A DNA stretch of 64,000 bases from Actinomucor elegans (Eukaryota > Mucoromycota > Mucoromycetes > Mucorales > Mucoraceae): the NCBI GenBank assembly GCA_026027325.1, contig JAMSLZ010000003.1, positions 2,046,001 through 2,110,000 of the forward strand, written 5' to 3'. How positions within the stretch are numbered: position 1 is the stretch's first letter; every line of letters begins with the position of its first letter. The position numbers were made by a program, and so were the translations under genes. Under the pieces are notes generated by a model. The model was not told the origin of the DNA, searched no databases, and saw only the letters and a program-made list of their open reading frames with translations. Shown here piece by piece: positions 13,204-24,948 of the stretch.

Positions 13204-16200
13204 ATGACCGTTACTGAAAGGACTTCACTGTTAGATCGCCGTAGATCAAGCCGGCAACCGCAACAGTATACAGAAGATAATACAGTGCCATTGTCCTTGC
13301 CATTGCCTTCTCCGTTCCGTGAACCTCAAGATCCTATCACATTCTCACCTTCCAATATCAACAAAAACCACAGATTTAAATGGTTCAACAAGCGTAATGG
13401 ATCATATGATGAAGATAGACAAGGACTAGTCAAAGAGAGTACAGGTGTCCGTGTTTGGAGTGAATCCTATTCAAGTATTGGTATGTATAACCGAAACATT
13501 GACATGTTCTCTTTTGCTCATTTAATTCATCGTAATAGACTGGATTCATGACAGAATCAAGGAAGGTGTAAGAAGACGAAGGTTCCGGGATATACCTGGC
13601 GTTCGAGGCCAATTACTTAAAGCCAATGATGCTTCCCAAGCTTGGATCTTGGTCATTATCATCGGTGCTGTCGTTGCAGCCATTGCATGGTTCATTGACG
13701 TAGTTCAAGAATGGATGTCTGACCTTAAACAAGGCTATTGTACAACCAACTGGAGGTTAAATAGCAAATTTTGCTGCTGGGAAAAAGGTACACCTTGAAC
13801 TTTTATGACTCTGGATAAAGCAATTAACTAGCTATTCCTAGAAGAGTCATGTCATGCTTGGAAAACGTGGCCTGAAGTCTTTGGAGTTCAAGGAGAAGCT
13901 GCAACTTACTATACGGCTATGGCCATGTATACAGTTTTTGGTGTAGGTTTCAGTAAAACCTCCGGGTGGACAGTTTAAATATAATTAATATTTCATTTAT
14001 TAGTTGACGTTCTCATTAATTGCTGCTGCTATGGTGAAATATACTGCTGAAAAGGTAAAGGTGCGCACGCCTTCCAAACCCGCGCCATTTTCCAAATCCC
14101 CATCGATGGCTTCTATCCCAGGTTCATTAGCAAGTTCCATCGATATTACTGGTGGTAACAAATATGAATCGTTTGATATACCGCGTTATGAAACAAAGAA
14201 TGCATATTACAGCGCTGGTTCGGGTATTCCTGAAGTGAAAGTAATCTTGGGAGGTTTTGTGATTAAAGGTTTCTTGGGTATTAAGACCTTGATTGTCAAG
14301 AGCATTGGCATGGTAAACTAGTTACTAGTAATTTGTCCTACAATTATCTCACTGTTCTATATCAGATATTCTCTACATCAGCTGGACTCACTTGCGGAAA
14401 GGAAGGTCCTTTTGTCCACTTGGCATGCTCTGCAGGGAACATCGCATGCCGATTATTCCCCAAGTTTAATAAAAACGAGAGTAAGAATATAGATTGATTG
14501 GTTTTGATTCAATGTCTAATACTCCCCCTTTAGGTAAAAGAAGAGAAATTCTATCAGCAGCTGCTTCGGCTGGTGTTGCTGTTGCATTCGGTGCACCTAT
14601 TGGTGGTGTTCTATTCAGTTTAGAGGAAGTGAGCTACTATTTCCCAATGAAGACAATGATCCGAAGTTATTGCTGTGCTATGGTAGCTGCAGTTGTACTC
14701 AAGGTTAAACTTTAAACATTCATGATTCGACTGCTTTACTGATTGCTTTGTTAGATCACCGATCCTTTTGGTACAGGAAAGATCGTACTTTTCCAAGTCT
14801 CATATGATAAAGAGTATCATTTGTTCGAATTGGTTCCTTTGATTATCTGTGGTGCATTTGCCGTAAGTAAAAAAAAAAAAAAAAGGCCTATTCTAAGACA
14901 TGTTACTCATTGATTTTTAGGGATTCTTTGGCGCTTTTACGACTTATTTCAACATCAAATACCAACATTTAAGACGGTCTACTATGATTGGAAAGTATCC
15001 CATTACTGAGGTACTTGCTATCATGTTTGTTACAGCCGCCGTTAGTTTCTGGAACCCCTTTTCAAGGTAGATAGATGATCAATGTCGTATTTAGAAGCAT
15101 GAATAACACTCAATTATAGAATGAGCTTAAGCGAGTTTGCTGCTCAGTTGTTTTCGGAATGCTCACCAACAAACACCAATGGTGGTCTTTGTGCGTAAGT
15201 AAATATAGATGCACAAAAAAAAACCCCATCACTCATCGTCATTAAATTTAGACGTACAGTGGCAGAAATACCTCAGCTACTTTACCTACTGCTCACTACT
15301 TTAGTGATCAAGATGGGCTTAACAATGATCACATTTGGTTGCACAGTGCCTGGAGGAATATTTCTACCAAGCTTGATCATTGGTGCTATTACTGGAAGAG
15401 TAATCGGTCTCATTATGCAGTACCTCACGCTATCTTACCCCAATGCATGGCCATTCACAGCATGTGCTGAAGACTTTGCCTCACGTGGTGAGTGTGTTAT
15501 TCCTGGTGTGTATGCTATAGTAGGTGCTGCTGCTGGTTTAGCAGGCGTTACAAGAACAACCAGTAAGAAAACTAAAAACTAACGAAAAAAAAAAAATGAT
15601 TCGAATTAATTCATGTTTGTTTAGTTTCTTTGGTGGTAATCATGTTTGAACTGACTTATTCTCTTACATATGCTTTGGTAAGCAATAGTTGATAGGAAAA
15701 AAAAAGGACGTGTCATACTAACCAACTCTATTCTATATATTCAGCCAATTATGATTGCCGTGATGGTAAACGTTTTAGATTTTTAAGTTACAAGAATAGC
15801 ATGATGATAACTCATTACTTTTTTTTATTATTATTATTATTTAAGGTTGCCAAATGGGTTGCTGACGCCATGTTCGTAGAAGGCATCTATGACTTGCTGA
15901 TCGACCTTAAGCAATACCCTTACCTGGAGGCTCGCAGAGAGTATATACACACTATGACTATAATGAACATTACAGAATACCTTTCAACCATAGACGTGGA
16001 TGAACCTATTACAATTAGTAAACTCAAACACAAGCTATCTATCATTGAAAGTATGGGTTACGCTGAGGATGGTGGTTTCCCTATTCTCAGTGATGGTGAT
16101 GTGTTGGAAGGCTATATCGCAACCAGCGAACTGACGCACGGATTAGAGCAACTAGAACAAACCTTGGAATCCACCATGTCAGCAAATGAGCTCAGCCAAG

Positions 16201-16631
16201 TGCCTTGTTACTTTAAGCGACTCAACAATCCCGCCGATAATTATGGCTTTGGCTCTGGACCTTTTGTAAATGAACCTATGAACCAAGATTTAAAGACGCC
16301 TGTACGTGACTTGCTTGAAAGCGCAGTAACCGAATTACAAGAGAACGTAGAAACAACAATACCTAGGCAATCATTGAATGACTTTTCACAGTATATTGAC
16401 CACGTAAGTACTTGTCATTGTTCCTATGTAAATTGTTATATTGACCGCGTATTATAGGCGCCACTCACGATCAATCAAAATGCATCCATGACACTTTTGA
16501 TGGACATGTTTACAAAGCTTGGCGCTAGATACGTATGTGTGACACATTCAGATGGTCGATACCTTGGTATTATACACAAAAGAAGACTTTTGGCCTATTT
16601 GAAAGAACTAGATGAAGAGGACGAGTTCTAA
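13204..16631 (+). CDS. CLC-family chloride/proton exchanger with CBS domains
   Basis: Intracellular anion transporter of the Gef1/CLC-3-like group, which sets chloride and pH in Golgi, endosomes or vacuoles. Fourteen exons (13204-13480, 13539-13787, 13842-13942, 14004-14312, 14366-14480, 14534-14703, 14755-14862, 14921-15066, 15120-15194, 15252-15562, 15625-15677, 15745-15765, 15846-16403, 16458-16631) join in frame to 888 residues. The exon of 21 bp codes for PIMIAVM. Selectivity motifs are GSGIPEVK (about 281), GKEGPFVH (about 322) and GGIFLP. The gating Glu in GKEGP and a second Glu in GGVLFSLEE, where exchangers carry the proton Glu, are both present, so coupled 2Cl-/H+ exchange is more likely than a channel. 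The soluble C-terminus resembles a CBS pair. The hydrophilic N-terminus is Ser/Pro-rich. Confidence 0.94.
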
Positions 16632-17220
16632 TATTCAGCAATTGAAAGTTTATTAGATTGATTGCATATATCTTTAGCTTTACTTGTTCTCGTTGACCTT
16701 TTGATCATCTCACTAGGTTAAATACATTTATACATATACATATTTATTATACATTTCCTATCTATTTTCAAGTTTCTTTTTACCCTGTCTGAATAAATGT
16801 CTCAATTATAACCAGTAAAAAATCTCTTTTTTATAACACAAATACCCTCCCAAAAAAAAAAAAAAAAAAAAACGCACGAAACATGACTTGCTTCTTATCC
16901 AGCTTTACACAGCTATACAAGCTGAAGAGCAAAGTGAAAATAAATCAAATCAATTATCAAGATTTGCTTTTTTTTAACAAAAGTTCAAATGAATGCGGCA
17001 GTTTATTCTAAACATTGAATCGTAATCGAATGCGCCACTTGGCTAGTGGCCGGATGCAGAAAATAAATGCTTTTGAATACTTTTATTTACTACGTGCATT
17101 ACCTACAAATCTTGCCTGAAAGCGTTGTCTTCAAACATTTCAAAAAAGCAGCACATGGAAATTCGGGCTTGGGTATACACTCCTAAATTTTTCTGCATTC
17201 GTCTTTTTATGTGCCTGTTG

Positions 17221-17490
17221 ATGGTCCTGAACCAATTCTTGTTAATGTCGCATCTAAAATCTAGTTCATGGTTGAGATAAAGTATTACATTTGTCGAAAC
17301 TCTTATTTGGCTCAAGTTTAATAGTTGCATTGCATTCTAGCGATTGGTTGCAAGACCATGCATCTTGGATCACCTTGCACGAATGACCTATAGATCTCTT
17401 AGCTGATCCTGGTTTAATATTGATTCTAGTACAAGCATTTCATGGATGCTCAGAGCGAGTTACTACATTTATTAGAACTTTTGTTAAATT
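17221..17490 (+). repeat. Dispersed repeat family, dimer
   Basis: Two plus-orientation monomers with cores at about 17244 (TTAATGTCGCATCTAAAA) and 17416 (TTTAATATTGATTCTAG), 172 bp apart. Each is followed about 40-45 bp later by a block like TACTACATTTATTAGAAC. Confidence 0.55.
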
Positions 17491-19578
17491 TCAGTACTAT
17501 TAAGTTTAGATTTGTTGATTGGTTTTGAGTAAATATCACGTCTAATTGGTATAGTCCATGTCCAGAAAAAGTTACTTCTGATGAAATTCCAATTTAGCTC
17601 CAATACTTTTGTTTCAGCGCTAGCCGCTTTCTTTACATCTGTACACTAATAGCCTTTGTTAGTCAAAAGGTTAACGCATTTGTAATCGATAGTGATTAAA
17701 AAAGATAAAGTTTTTATGCATTCGATGGAAATTCCAATACTGTATACCTTTACCACTTGTAAAATAGCAGATATTATGAGGCTAAATATATAGACACTTG
17801 ATGATCTTCTTTTTCGTTCTGTAGCTTTATGCACGACTAGTAAGTTTCAGAGTTGTAATTCAAAGATATCGTTTAACCAATACATTGGGCAATATTTAAG
17901 ATAACTAAGGCTTGTACTGTATGTCTTAAAGACACGACTTGGCATTTTTTCTGGAAGTTGAAGAAATATAGTATAAAGCGCTATATATCTATAATTATAC
18001 TAAACATACTAGATAGTCCATTGAAAAAAAACAGTTTTCTTTATATTTTGTATACAGTATATCTACCTACTACTCATTAATCTAGGGCATATTTGAGATG
18101 TTTTTACGCTTGTTTATGTACACATGATCTATCCATAACTCTGTAAAACAATAAAATTAAGTAGTGTTGTTTATCTCATATATGAAAAGGAAGACATGGA
18201 AACAATAAATAGCCTTTTCATACATAGTATGCTACAAATAAATATATATGCGTAGTGTTTTAGCTAAGGGTAAGCAAAGGAGTATATGATTTTTGTCTAA
18301 CAAAACAGTCTTAATGATCTTGATGAGCACGCAATGTTACTTAGGCACACCTTTATTACCCTAGCAAGATCTGAAGGAAAAATGGAGTCTGAAATCTCTT
18401 CAAGAACAAAAGCAAAAAAGCCAAGGAAAGGATGAAATCAGCAGAGTACTAATGGTTTAATTGTGTAGATTTTGAGGGAAACGAATCAAGGTACGCGTCT
18501 AAGAAAAACATGTAGCTAATGTGCATTGCATTAGTTTTTGAGTTGAATTTCATTTATGGTTAGACAGAAGACTCATGAATCGATTTCAGTCTGAAAAAAA
18601 ACGTTAATATCCTTTTTAGTTCGAGTAGATGAGCAATTAGGAAAGCTCTACAGAGTTTCTTCATGTAATTTCATGAAAGCAATGTGCTACCGTATATTTA
18701 GCTAAAGTATGGGGATAAGGCAATACATGCTCCATGCGACTGCAATGATACATAAAGGCAACATCATCTTATTCTTTTTTAGAATAGTCAACGTAAGATG
18801 GATTTTTGGGTATATTACCATCACAAGGATTGATTTCGATGCGGAAACTGTTCCATTGTATGGTTAATTCATGGGGAAAATCAATGCGAGCCCTTGAGTC
18901 CTCGACATTGCAACCAGGATAGTGGATGCCGAGGACACAGTTACTGTTAATGTTGAGTTTATGAAGACGTGAGCGCAACTGGACCTACGGCTGTTAAATT
19001 TTAGTCGGTGCTTGTTTTAATTGATGAGCATGGCTCTGTACAATTAACCGGAAATTTCTAATGATTTGAGAATCAAAGCTGACATTGGTATTTTTAAATG
19101 TTTCGAGCGGTTTCTTTGCCTTGAGGAATAGTTGGAGAACCAGGACATATTATATCGCCAAGGAGGTTTGTTACAATGCGAGTGTGGTACACCTCTCTGC
19201 AGTGACTTCAAAGGAGCACGTGCTGGGGAGCATTGGATTTGGTCTTTTCATGACGATAGATGTTGCCCTTTGACAGTCAGAGCAAGTAGCTTGTTTTCAG
19301 TATGCATTGCATTGGAACAAGAATAGTTTTTGTTCCTCAGCATTGAGATTAATAGTATTTAGAGAAGGTTGGTTAAGGACAGTTAGTTACCATATTAGAC
19401 ATCGCAAGTGTTTATTTGGAGTCAATTGAGTTGACAGATACAAGAAACAGTTGCAAAATATAGTGAAAATGATGAAAATCGCAAATAAGGTGTATTGCAT
19501 TAATCAGACCAAAGTACAATAATGAGCATATGTCGTTTAAAGAATGCTGTAAACTACATACACATGCAAATTAAATCA

Positions 19579-19690
19579 GTAGATCTGTACATCTTCCTAT
19601 CGATTTCAGCCAAATGGCACATCAAAATACTATCCCATGCACAGGACAAATTGCTATATCTACTCGAATCCTTATTATAGAGTAAATTAT
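19579..19690 (+). repeat. Dispersed repeat family, single copy
   Basis: Plus-orientation copy. It reads AGATCTGTACATC, then CGATTTCAGCCAAATGGCAC, then a block TTGCTATATCTACTCGAATC, which matches the family order and spacing. Confidence 0.45.
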
Positions 19691-20264
19691 GGTAATTGAA
19701 CTTGAATTGCTTTCATTCTGGAAAAAAAAAGAGGCTTTTTGATGAGCAATGTCCAACGACCAAACTTCTAATAAGCCGCTAAAACTTGGGATAAACTATG
19801 CTTATCATAACCATATTAATGTCGCTGTTTAATAGGCTAAAGAAATGGGCAAGCAGACAGTAACCACGTGGATATCTTTTAACAGACAAACTTCAGCCTC
19901 TGTTGATTAATATGTGCTTGCTTCTGAATAATTTAATCATACAATGTCACACATTTTGCTTCGGCAATTATATGGCTGCTATGATGGGCGAGATGTTCTT
20001 CTATAACGAGTATCTTTTTCTTTTTCTTTTTTTTTTTAAAAAAAAAGGACTGGTATGAAGGGCTTTCGCAGCCAATGGAACTGACTTAAATTTTGTTCCT
20101 CATCCTTCTAGCAAAAAAAGCCACAGTCAACTTTTCAATTTCCTATTTCAGACTTCGAGAACGGACGAGGCAAGCAAAAATTTGAAAGATCTCGTTATTA
20201 AGTGGAGTTCATAAATAGTTCGCTTCTTGTTTTTGTTCTTCATCATCATATTTTAAAAGGAAAC

Positions 20265-22152
20265 ATGTATCAAAGAGACCAGAATAATTCTCTCTTTTTG
20301 GGAGGTGAACGTACTACAGGCCAAGACGTTCGCGCCAGTAATGGTAAACATAAGTTTTGACATTGACGCGTCATTCAGTTTAATGCCAGATCATCTAACA
20401 ATTTTTGTACACGCGTAGTTCTTGCTGCTGCCTCCATTGCCAATATTGTCAAAAGTTCTTTAGGTCCTGTTGGTTTGGATAAGATGTTGGTTGATGAAAT
20501 TGGTGTAAGTTGGTCTTTCATTTCTCTAAATTCTAGGAACGATTTTTATTCAGAAAAAAAAAAAACTCATCATCTTGTATTTGTAGGATGTTACTATTAC
20601 TAATGATGGTGCTACTATTCTTCAATTGCTCGAAGTTGAGCATCCTGCCGGTAAAGTGCTTGTTGAACTTGCTCAACAACAGGACCGTGAGGTTGGTGAT
20701 GGTACTACTTCCGTTGTTATTATTGCTGCCGAGCTTTTGAAGCGCGCCAACGAACTCGTCAAAAACAAGATTCACCCTACCACCATTATCACCGGTTATC
20801 GTTTAGCTTCCAAGGAAGCCTGTCGTTTTATTGCCAACGAAATGTCCATCAAAGTCGATACTCTCGGTAAAGAATGCCTTATCAACTCTGCAAAGACTTC
20901 CATGAGTTCAAAGATTATTGGATCGTAAGTAGTTTTGATATGATTCGACGCTTCTGTTCCAGTGTGTTAAAACTCTATACGTAGTGATTCCAAGTTCTTT
21001 GCCAATCTTGCTGTTGAAGCTATTTTGGCTGTCAAGTCCACCAACACACGTGGTGAAACCAAGTATCCTGTCAAGGCCGTCAATATCCTCAAGGCTCACG
21101 GTAAATCCGGTCTTGAGTCTCAATTTGTTCGCGGTTATGCCTTGAACTGTACTGTTGCTTCTCAAGCCATGAAGAAGCAAATCAAGAACGCCAAGATTGC
21201 TTGTTTAGATATGAATTTACAAAAGGCTCGTATGCATCTCGGTGTCAATATCGTTGTTGATGATCCCGACAAGTTGGAAGATATCCGTAAGAGAGAAATC
21301 GAAATTACAACTGAGCGTATTCAAAAGATTTTGGATACTGGAGCCAATGTCATTTTAACAACAAAGGGTATTGATGATTTGTGTCTCAAGCTTTTCGTTG
21401 AAGCTGGTGCTATGGCTGTTCGTCGTTGTAAGAAGGAAGATTTGAAACGTATTGCCAAGGCAACTGGTGCTACTTTGGTTTCATCCTTGGCCAACTTGGA
21501 AGGTGAAGAGACCTTTGAAGCCAGTTCTCTTGGTCAAGCTGAAGAAGTAGTTCAAGAGCGTATCTCTGATGATGAATGTATTTTGATCAAGGGTACCAAG
21601 ATTCAAAACTCTGCTTCTGTTATTTTGCGTGGTGCTAACGATTATATGTTGGATGAAATGGAGAGATCTCTTCACGATTCTCTTTGCGTTGTGAAGAGAA
21701 CTTTGGAAAGCAACAGTGTTGTGCCCGGTGGTGGTGCTGTTGAGTCTGCTTTGAGCATATATCTTGAGAACTTTGCTACTAGCTTAGGTTCTCGTGAACA
21801 GCTTGCTATTGCCGAATTTGCCAATGCTTTACTCGTTATTCCCAAGACTCTTGCTGTTAATGCTGCTAAGGATTCCACAGAATTAGTCGCCAAGCTTCGT
21901 GCTTATCATAATACCGCTCTTAATGCTGATGCTGATGACCGCAAACGTGCTCTCAAGTGGTATGGTCTTGAATTGATTGACGGTACTGTTCGTGATAATG
22001 TCAAGGCTGGTATTTTGGAACCTACAATGTCCAAGATCAAATCATTAAAGAGTGCTACAGAAGCTGCTATTGCTATTCTGAGAATTGATGATTTCATCAA
22101 GGTTGCACCTGAACAAAAAGGAAACCCTGAAGATGATGGTCATGGTCATTAA
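20265..22152 (+). CDS. CCT1: Chaperonin TRiC/CCT subunit alpha (TCP-1 alpha)
   Basis: Subunit of the eight-member cytosolic chaperonin that folds actin, tubulin and WD40 proteins with ATP. Four exons (20265-20343, 20419-20504, 20587-20924, 20985-22152) give 556 residues, the usual length. ATP-domain motifs are [27 protein letters not shown] and [20 protein letters not shown] lies in the lower part and IDDFIKV near the end. Strong similarity to the animal alpha subunit, for example [20 protein letters not shown], fixes the paralogue. Introns are 75, 82 and 60 bp. The gene converges on MDM10 with 76 bp between stop codons. Confidence 0.97.
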
Positions 22153-22228
22153 ATGGAGAATAAAAACGTTATTTGTAAAAAGAGTAAATAAAAAGATACA
22201 CGTACAAGTGAATATATTATGTGTGTAT

Positions 22229-23528
22229 TTAAGAAAAGTATTGCACTTCCAACCCAATAGTACGTATAGGGCTTGTGCTTCTTAAGTCTGCTGTTAATCC
22301 TAGACTAAACAATGTATTCTTGAATCGCCCTTCCCACATCAAAGCGAGCCCTTTAGCAAATCCCCATCTTGCCTTAATCAATCCTTCTAGTTTCTCGGTA
22401 CGATCTGCTGTTAATGTCACTACTCCATTTTCTACTTCTGTTTCTATAGTTGGGTTTTTGTTCTTTGTTCGATACTCAAATCCGAGTGCTAAATCGCTTT
22501 CATAAGAATAGATGCTAAAATCAAATCTCGAGCACATCACTAGTTGATCCGATACTTTTGCCACGTAGCTAGTTGACATATGGCCCACAATAGGATTTAA
22601 AGTGTAAGTAAAGCTAATGGGTGGCGCATTAGAGGCTGGTAGGGTACGATAACGAATACCAGTCGATACTATTCAATCAAAGATGATGTCTATCAGGTCA
22701 AGCGTGCTTTATATAAAAGTTACTTACGTCCTCCACTTTTATCAAGTACACCATAATAAATCTCTGTACCAGCAGACCATTGCCCTGAGGATGTTGGCAG
22801 ACCAAAGTTGTATAATGCTCTGATTCCTAGTAATCCATCATCTGAAGTGTAAGAGCATTCGGAACACCATTTCCCCACATCGTATTGAAGTTGCATAGCG
22901 ACCTGATAAGCCCAATTGTATCAGTCTCATGTCGATGTTTTTTTTTATTTTATTTTTTTTTTTTTTTACCTGTGGAGACACATAGGCTCGTGCACTATTG
23001 ACAGCTGTAACTGAATACTGCAGACATTCAGAGATACGACGCACATACATGGCTTCTAGTCTAGCTCCTGGAAAAAACATGCGCCCATACAGTAAATAAT
23101 CAGGATGTACTTGTACCAACAGCAACAACAAAAACAAATTAGTTTTGCATCAAAAAAAAACTCGATAATAAATGCTGCCTACATCGGTAATCCTTGGGAT
23201 CCTCGTCTGATTTTGTAGGTGGTTTAACGATTATACGAAATCGATCTATCATGTCTTGAAAGTCCACAGTTGCACTCGTACCAATGTCTAATGGTTTCGA
23301 AGTATACAAATATCCAAGACTGCCATTCAATGTCGGTAAAGCATTAAGGGTATACGAAGGTTTGAATTGAGGTGTAGGTAATTTGGAAATGACAAGCGAG
23401 AGACCTCTCGGTGTATGAAAGTCGAGAATGGCGCGAGACCAGGAACAGAGATTAGAATATTGATTCTCTTCGTTCCAACCTGAAGAGCGATAGAATCGCT
23501 TCAGGCAGTACTCCATAAAATCATTCAT
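22229..23528 (-). CDS. MDM10: Mitochondrial outer-membrane beta-barrel Mdm10 (ERMES/SAM)
   Basis: Mdm10 sits in the mitochondrial outer membrane as part of the ER-mitochondria tether (ERMES) and assists beta-barrel assembly with the SAM complex. Four exons: 23183-23528, 22970-23109, 22729-22902 (end at 22728) and 22229-22668, giving 366 residues. The N-terminus MNDFMEYCLKRFY with LDFHTPRGL, SYTLNALPTLNGSLGYLY, DYLLYGRMFFPGARLEA and LDKSGGLSTGIRYR are family features. The C-terminus ends in a hydrophobic beta-signal (IRTIGLEVQYFS). All introns close in frame; the exon 1 donor (GTAGGC) is the weakest. The gene is tail to tail with CCT1. Confidence 0.9.
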
Positions 23529-24025
23529 GTCTTTTTAATAGAATCAAGAAGAACAAGTATCAAAGAAAATACCGGGCTTTCAATGCATCCCCACCGCCAC
23601 TTGAGTTTGCAGTGTTTTTGATTGATTGGCGGTCTTTTAACCTTCATGGCTACTACAGAATCCAAAATAAAGAAATTAAATTGAGTTTTCATCCTGCTTT
23701 TTATGGTCAATCATTATGGATATACAAAGCATGTACTGACAAATACCGTGAAACATCATATTGTACCTTAAATAATGTCAGTACTGTTTGATACTGCTTT
23801 GAGTTGATGGAACTATTTTTGATAAAATTGGACTTTTTGGACTTTTTAGGGATGCTTTCATCGTTCGAACATTTGATGCGAAAAAAATTTGAAAAAAATG
23901 TGTTCGCATACTCTTTATTCTATTAAATCTATCATATTAATAGATATTACGCTAAAAGTGCTACTTTTGTGCTTCATAAAGAAGGTGATTTTTGTATATT
24001 TTGGTCTATGGGAAATACCCTTGGC

Positions 24026-24027
<2 letters not shown>

Positions 24028-24073
<46 letters not shown>
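24028..24073. repeat. Homopolymer T46 tract
   Basis: Forty-six consecutive T on the plus strand, the longest homopolymer in the window. The length may vary between isolates or be misread by sequencing. Confidence 0.8.
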
Positions 24074-24077
<4 letters not shown>

Positions 24078-24252
24078 ATCATCCCATTTCCAGTATCTCA
24101 GATATTTTTCGATTATTCTCGGTTTATTGTCTCATCTGATGACTAACACATGCTTGAATTTTGAGCATTCCATCAATTGAATGACGCACAAAGAATGTGT
24201 CATAGTCTAGAGTTATACTACTGTAAATTACGTGTATTTCTCGCGATATGAT

Positions 24253-24660
24253 GCTATAGATCTCTCGACCAACCCCGATTTAGTATTGCAACTAATGAGC
24301 ATTACAAGTTCATATCAGGCTTTTTGTTTGTTAAAATATAGAATGAGTACATTATAATAATGGGAAATGCCACACAGTTCACACAAGCTGGATTTACTGA
24401 TACATAGATCTTTCTATTGATCATAACCAAGTATCACATTTGATCAGTTGAGCATACTCTGAAAGAGCTACTGTATCTATTAGAGCCTTTATTAAAGAGT
24501 GGATTTTGATAACTGAATTTGATTTACTTTCATTTGGTAAAAGGCAAATATTTGTGCTGCCTATTGTTCAGCGCTTTTCCACGAACTTTTTATATCAATA
24601 TCCAAATAAAATCTCGGATGCATTAGTTTGTAGTACGCGAACTCTGCTACTTGTCCCCGG
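24253..24660 (+). repeat. Dispersed repeat family, trimer
   Basis: Three plus-orientation monomers with cores near 24282, 24430 and 24613. The first opens with CTATAGATCTCTCGACC and CCCGATTTAGTATTGC; the second has TCACATTTGATCAG and ACTGTATCTATTAGAGCC. Spacing is about 148 and 183 bp. Confidence 0.45.
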
Positions 24661-24948
24661 TATTTATTAACTGAAACTGTTCACGTCAATGACGCATCTG
24701 TTATTTATAAAGTATAATTAGGTTCCTGTTAACTGATTCTTTCTACCATAATATTTGGTAAACTGTTGCACAAACAATGATCTAACAAAAAATAGAGAGA
24801 ATATCTCTGGCTTTAGGGAACTAATAGAAGCAATAGAAGCTTGGTTTAGGATCGATTTATTGAGTTTTACAAGTATGAGAGATATGCAGGGAAAGAGTTT
24901 ACAAATGTACAAGAGTATACATATTTACAATAAGAAAAAAAAAAAAGT

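Larger units (their letters stand above)
16632..20264. other. Long intergenic region with repeats and possible gene fossils
   Basis: About 3.6 kb between the CLC and CCT1 genes. It contains repeat-family copies near 17.2-17.5 kb and 19.6 kb, and a T11/A9 junction at 20027-20046. Two short frames at 18769-19326 resemble fragments of known proteins and are treated as a weak finding. No intact gene is recognised. Confidence 0.55.
23529..24948. other. Intergenic region with repeats and long T tract
   Basis: About 1.4 kb between the MDM10 start and the PKA stop. It has a T46 tract (24028-24073) and three consecutive repeat-family monomers. No gene is seen; open frames here are short and AT-driven. 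Confidence 0.55.
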
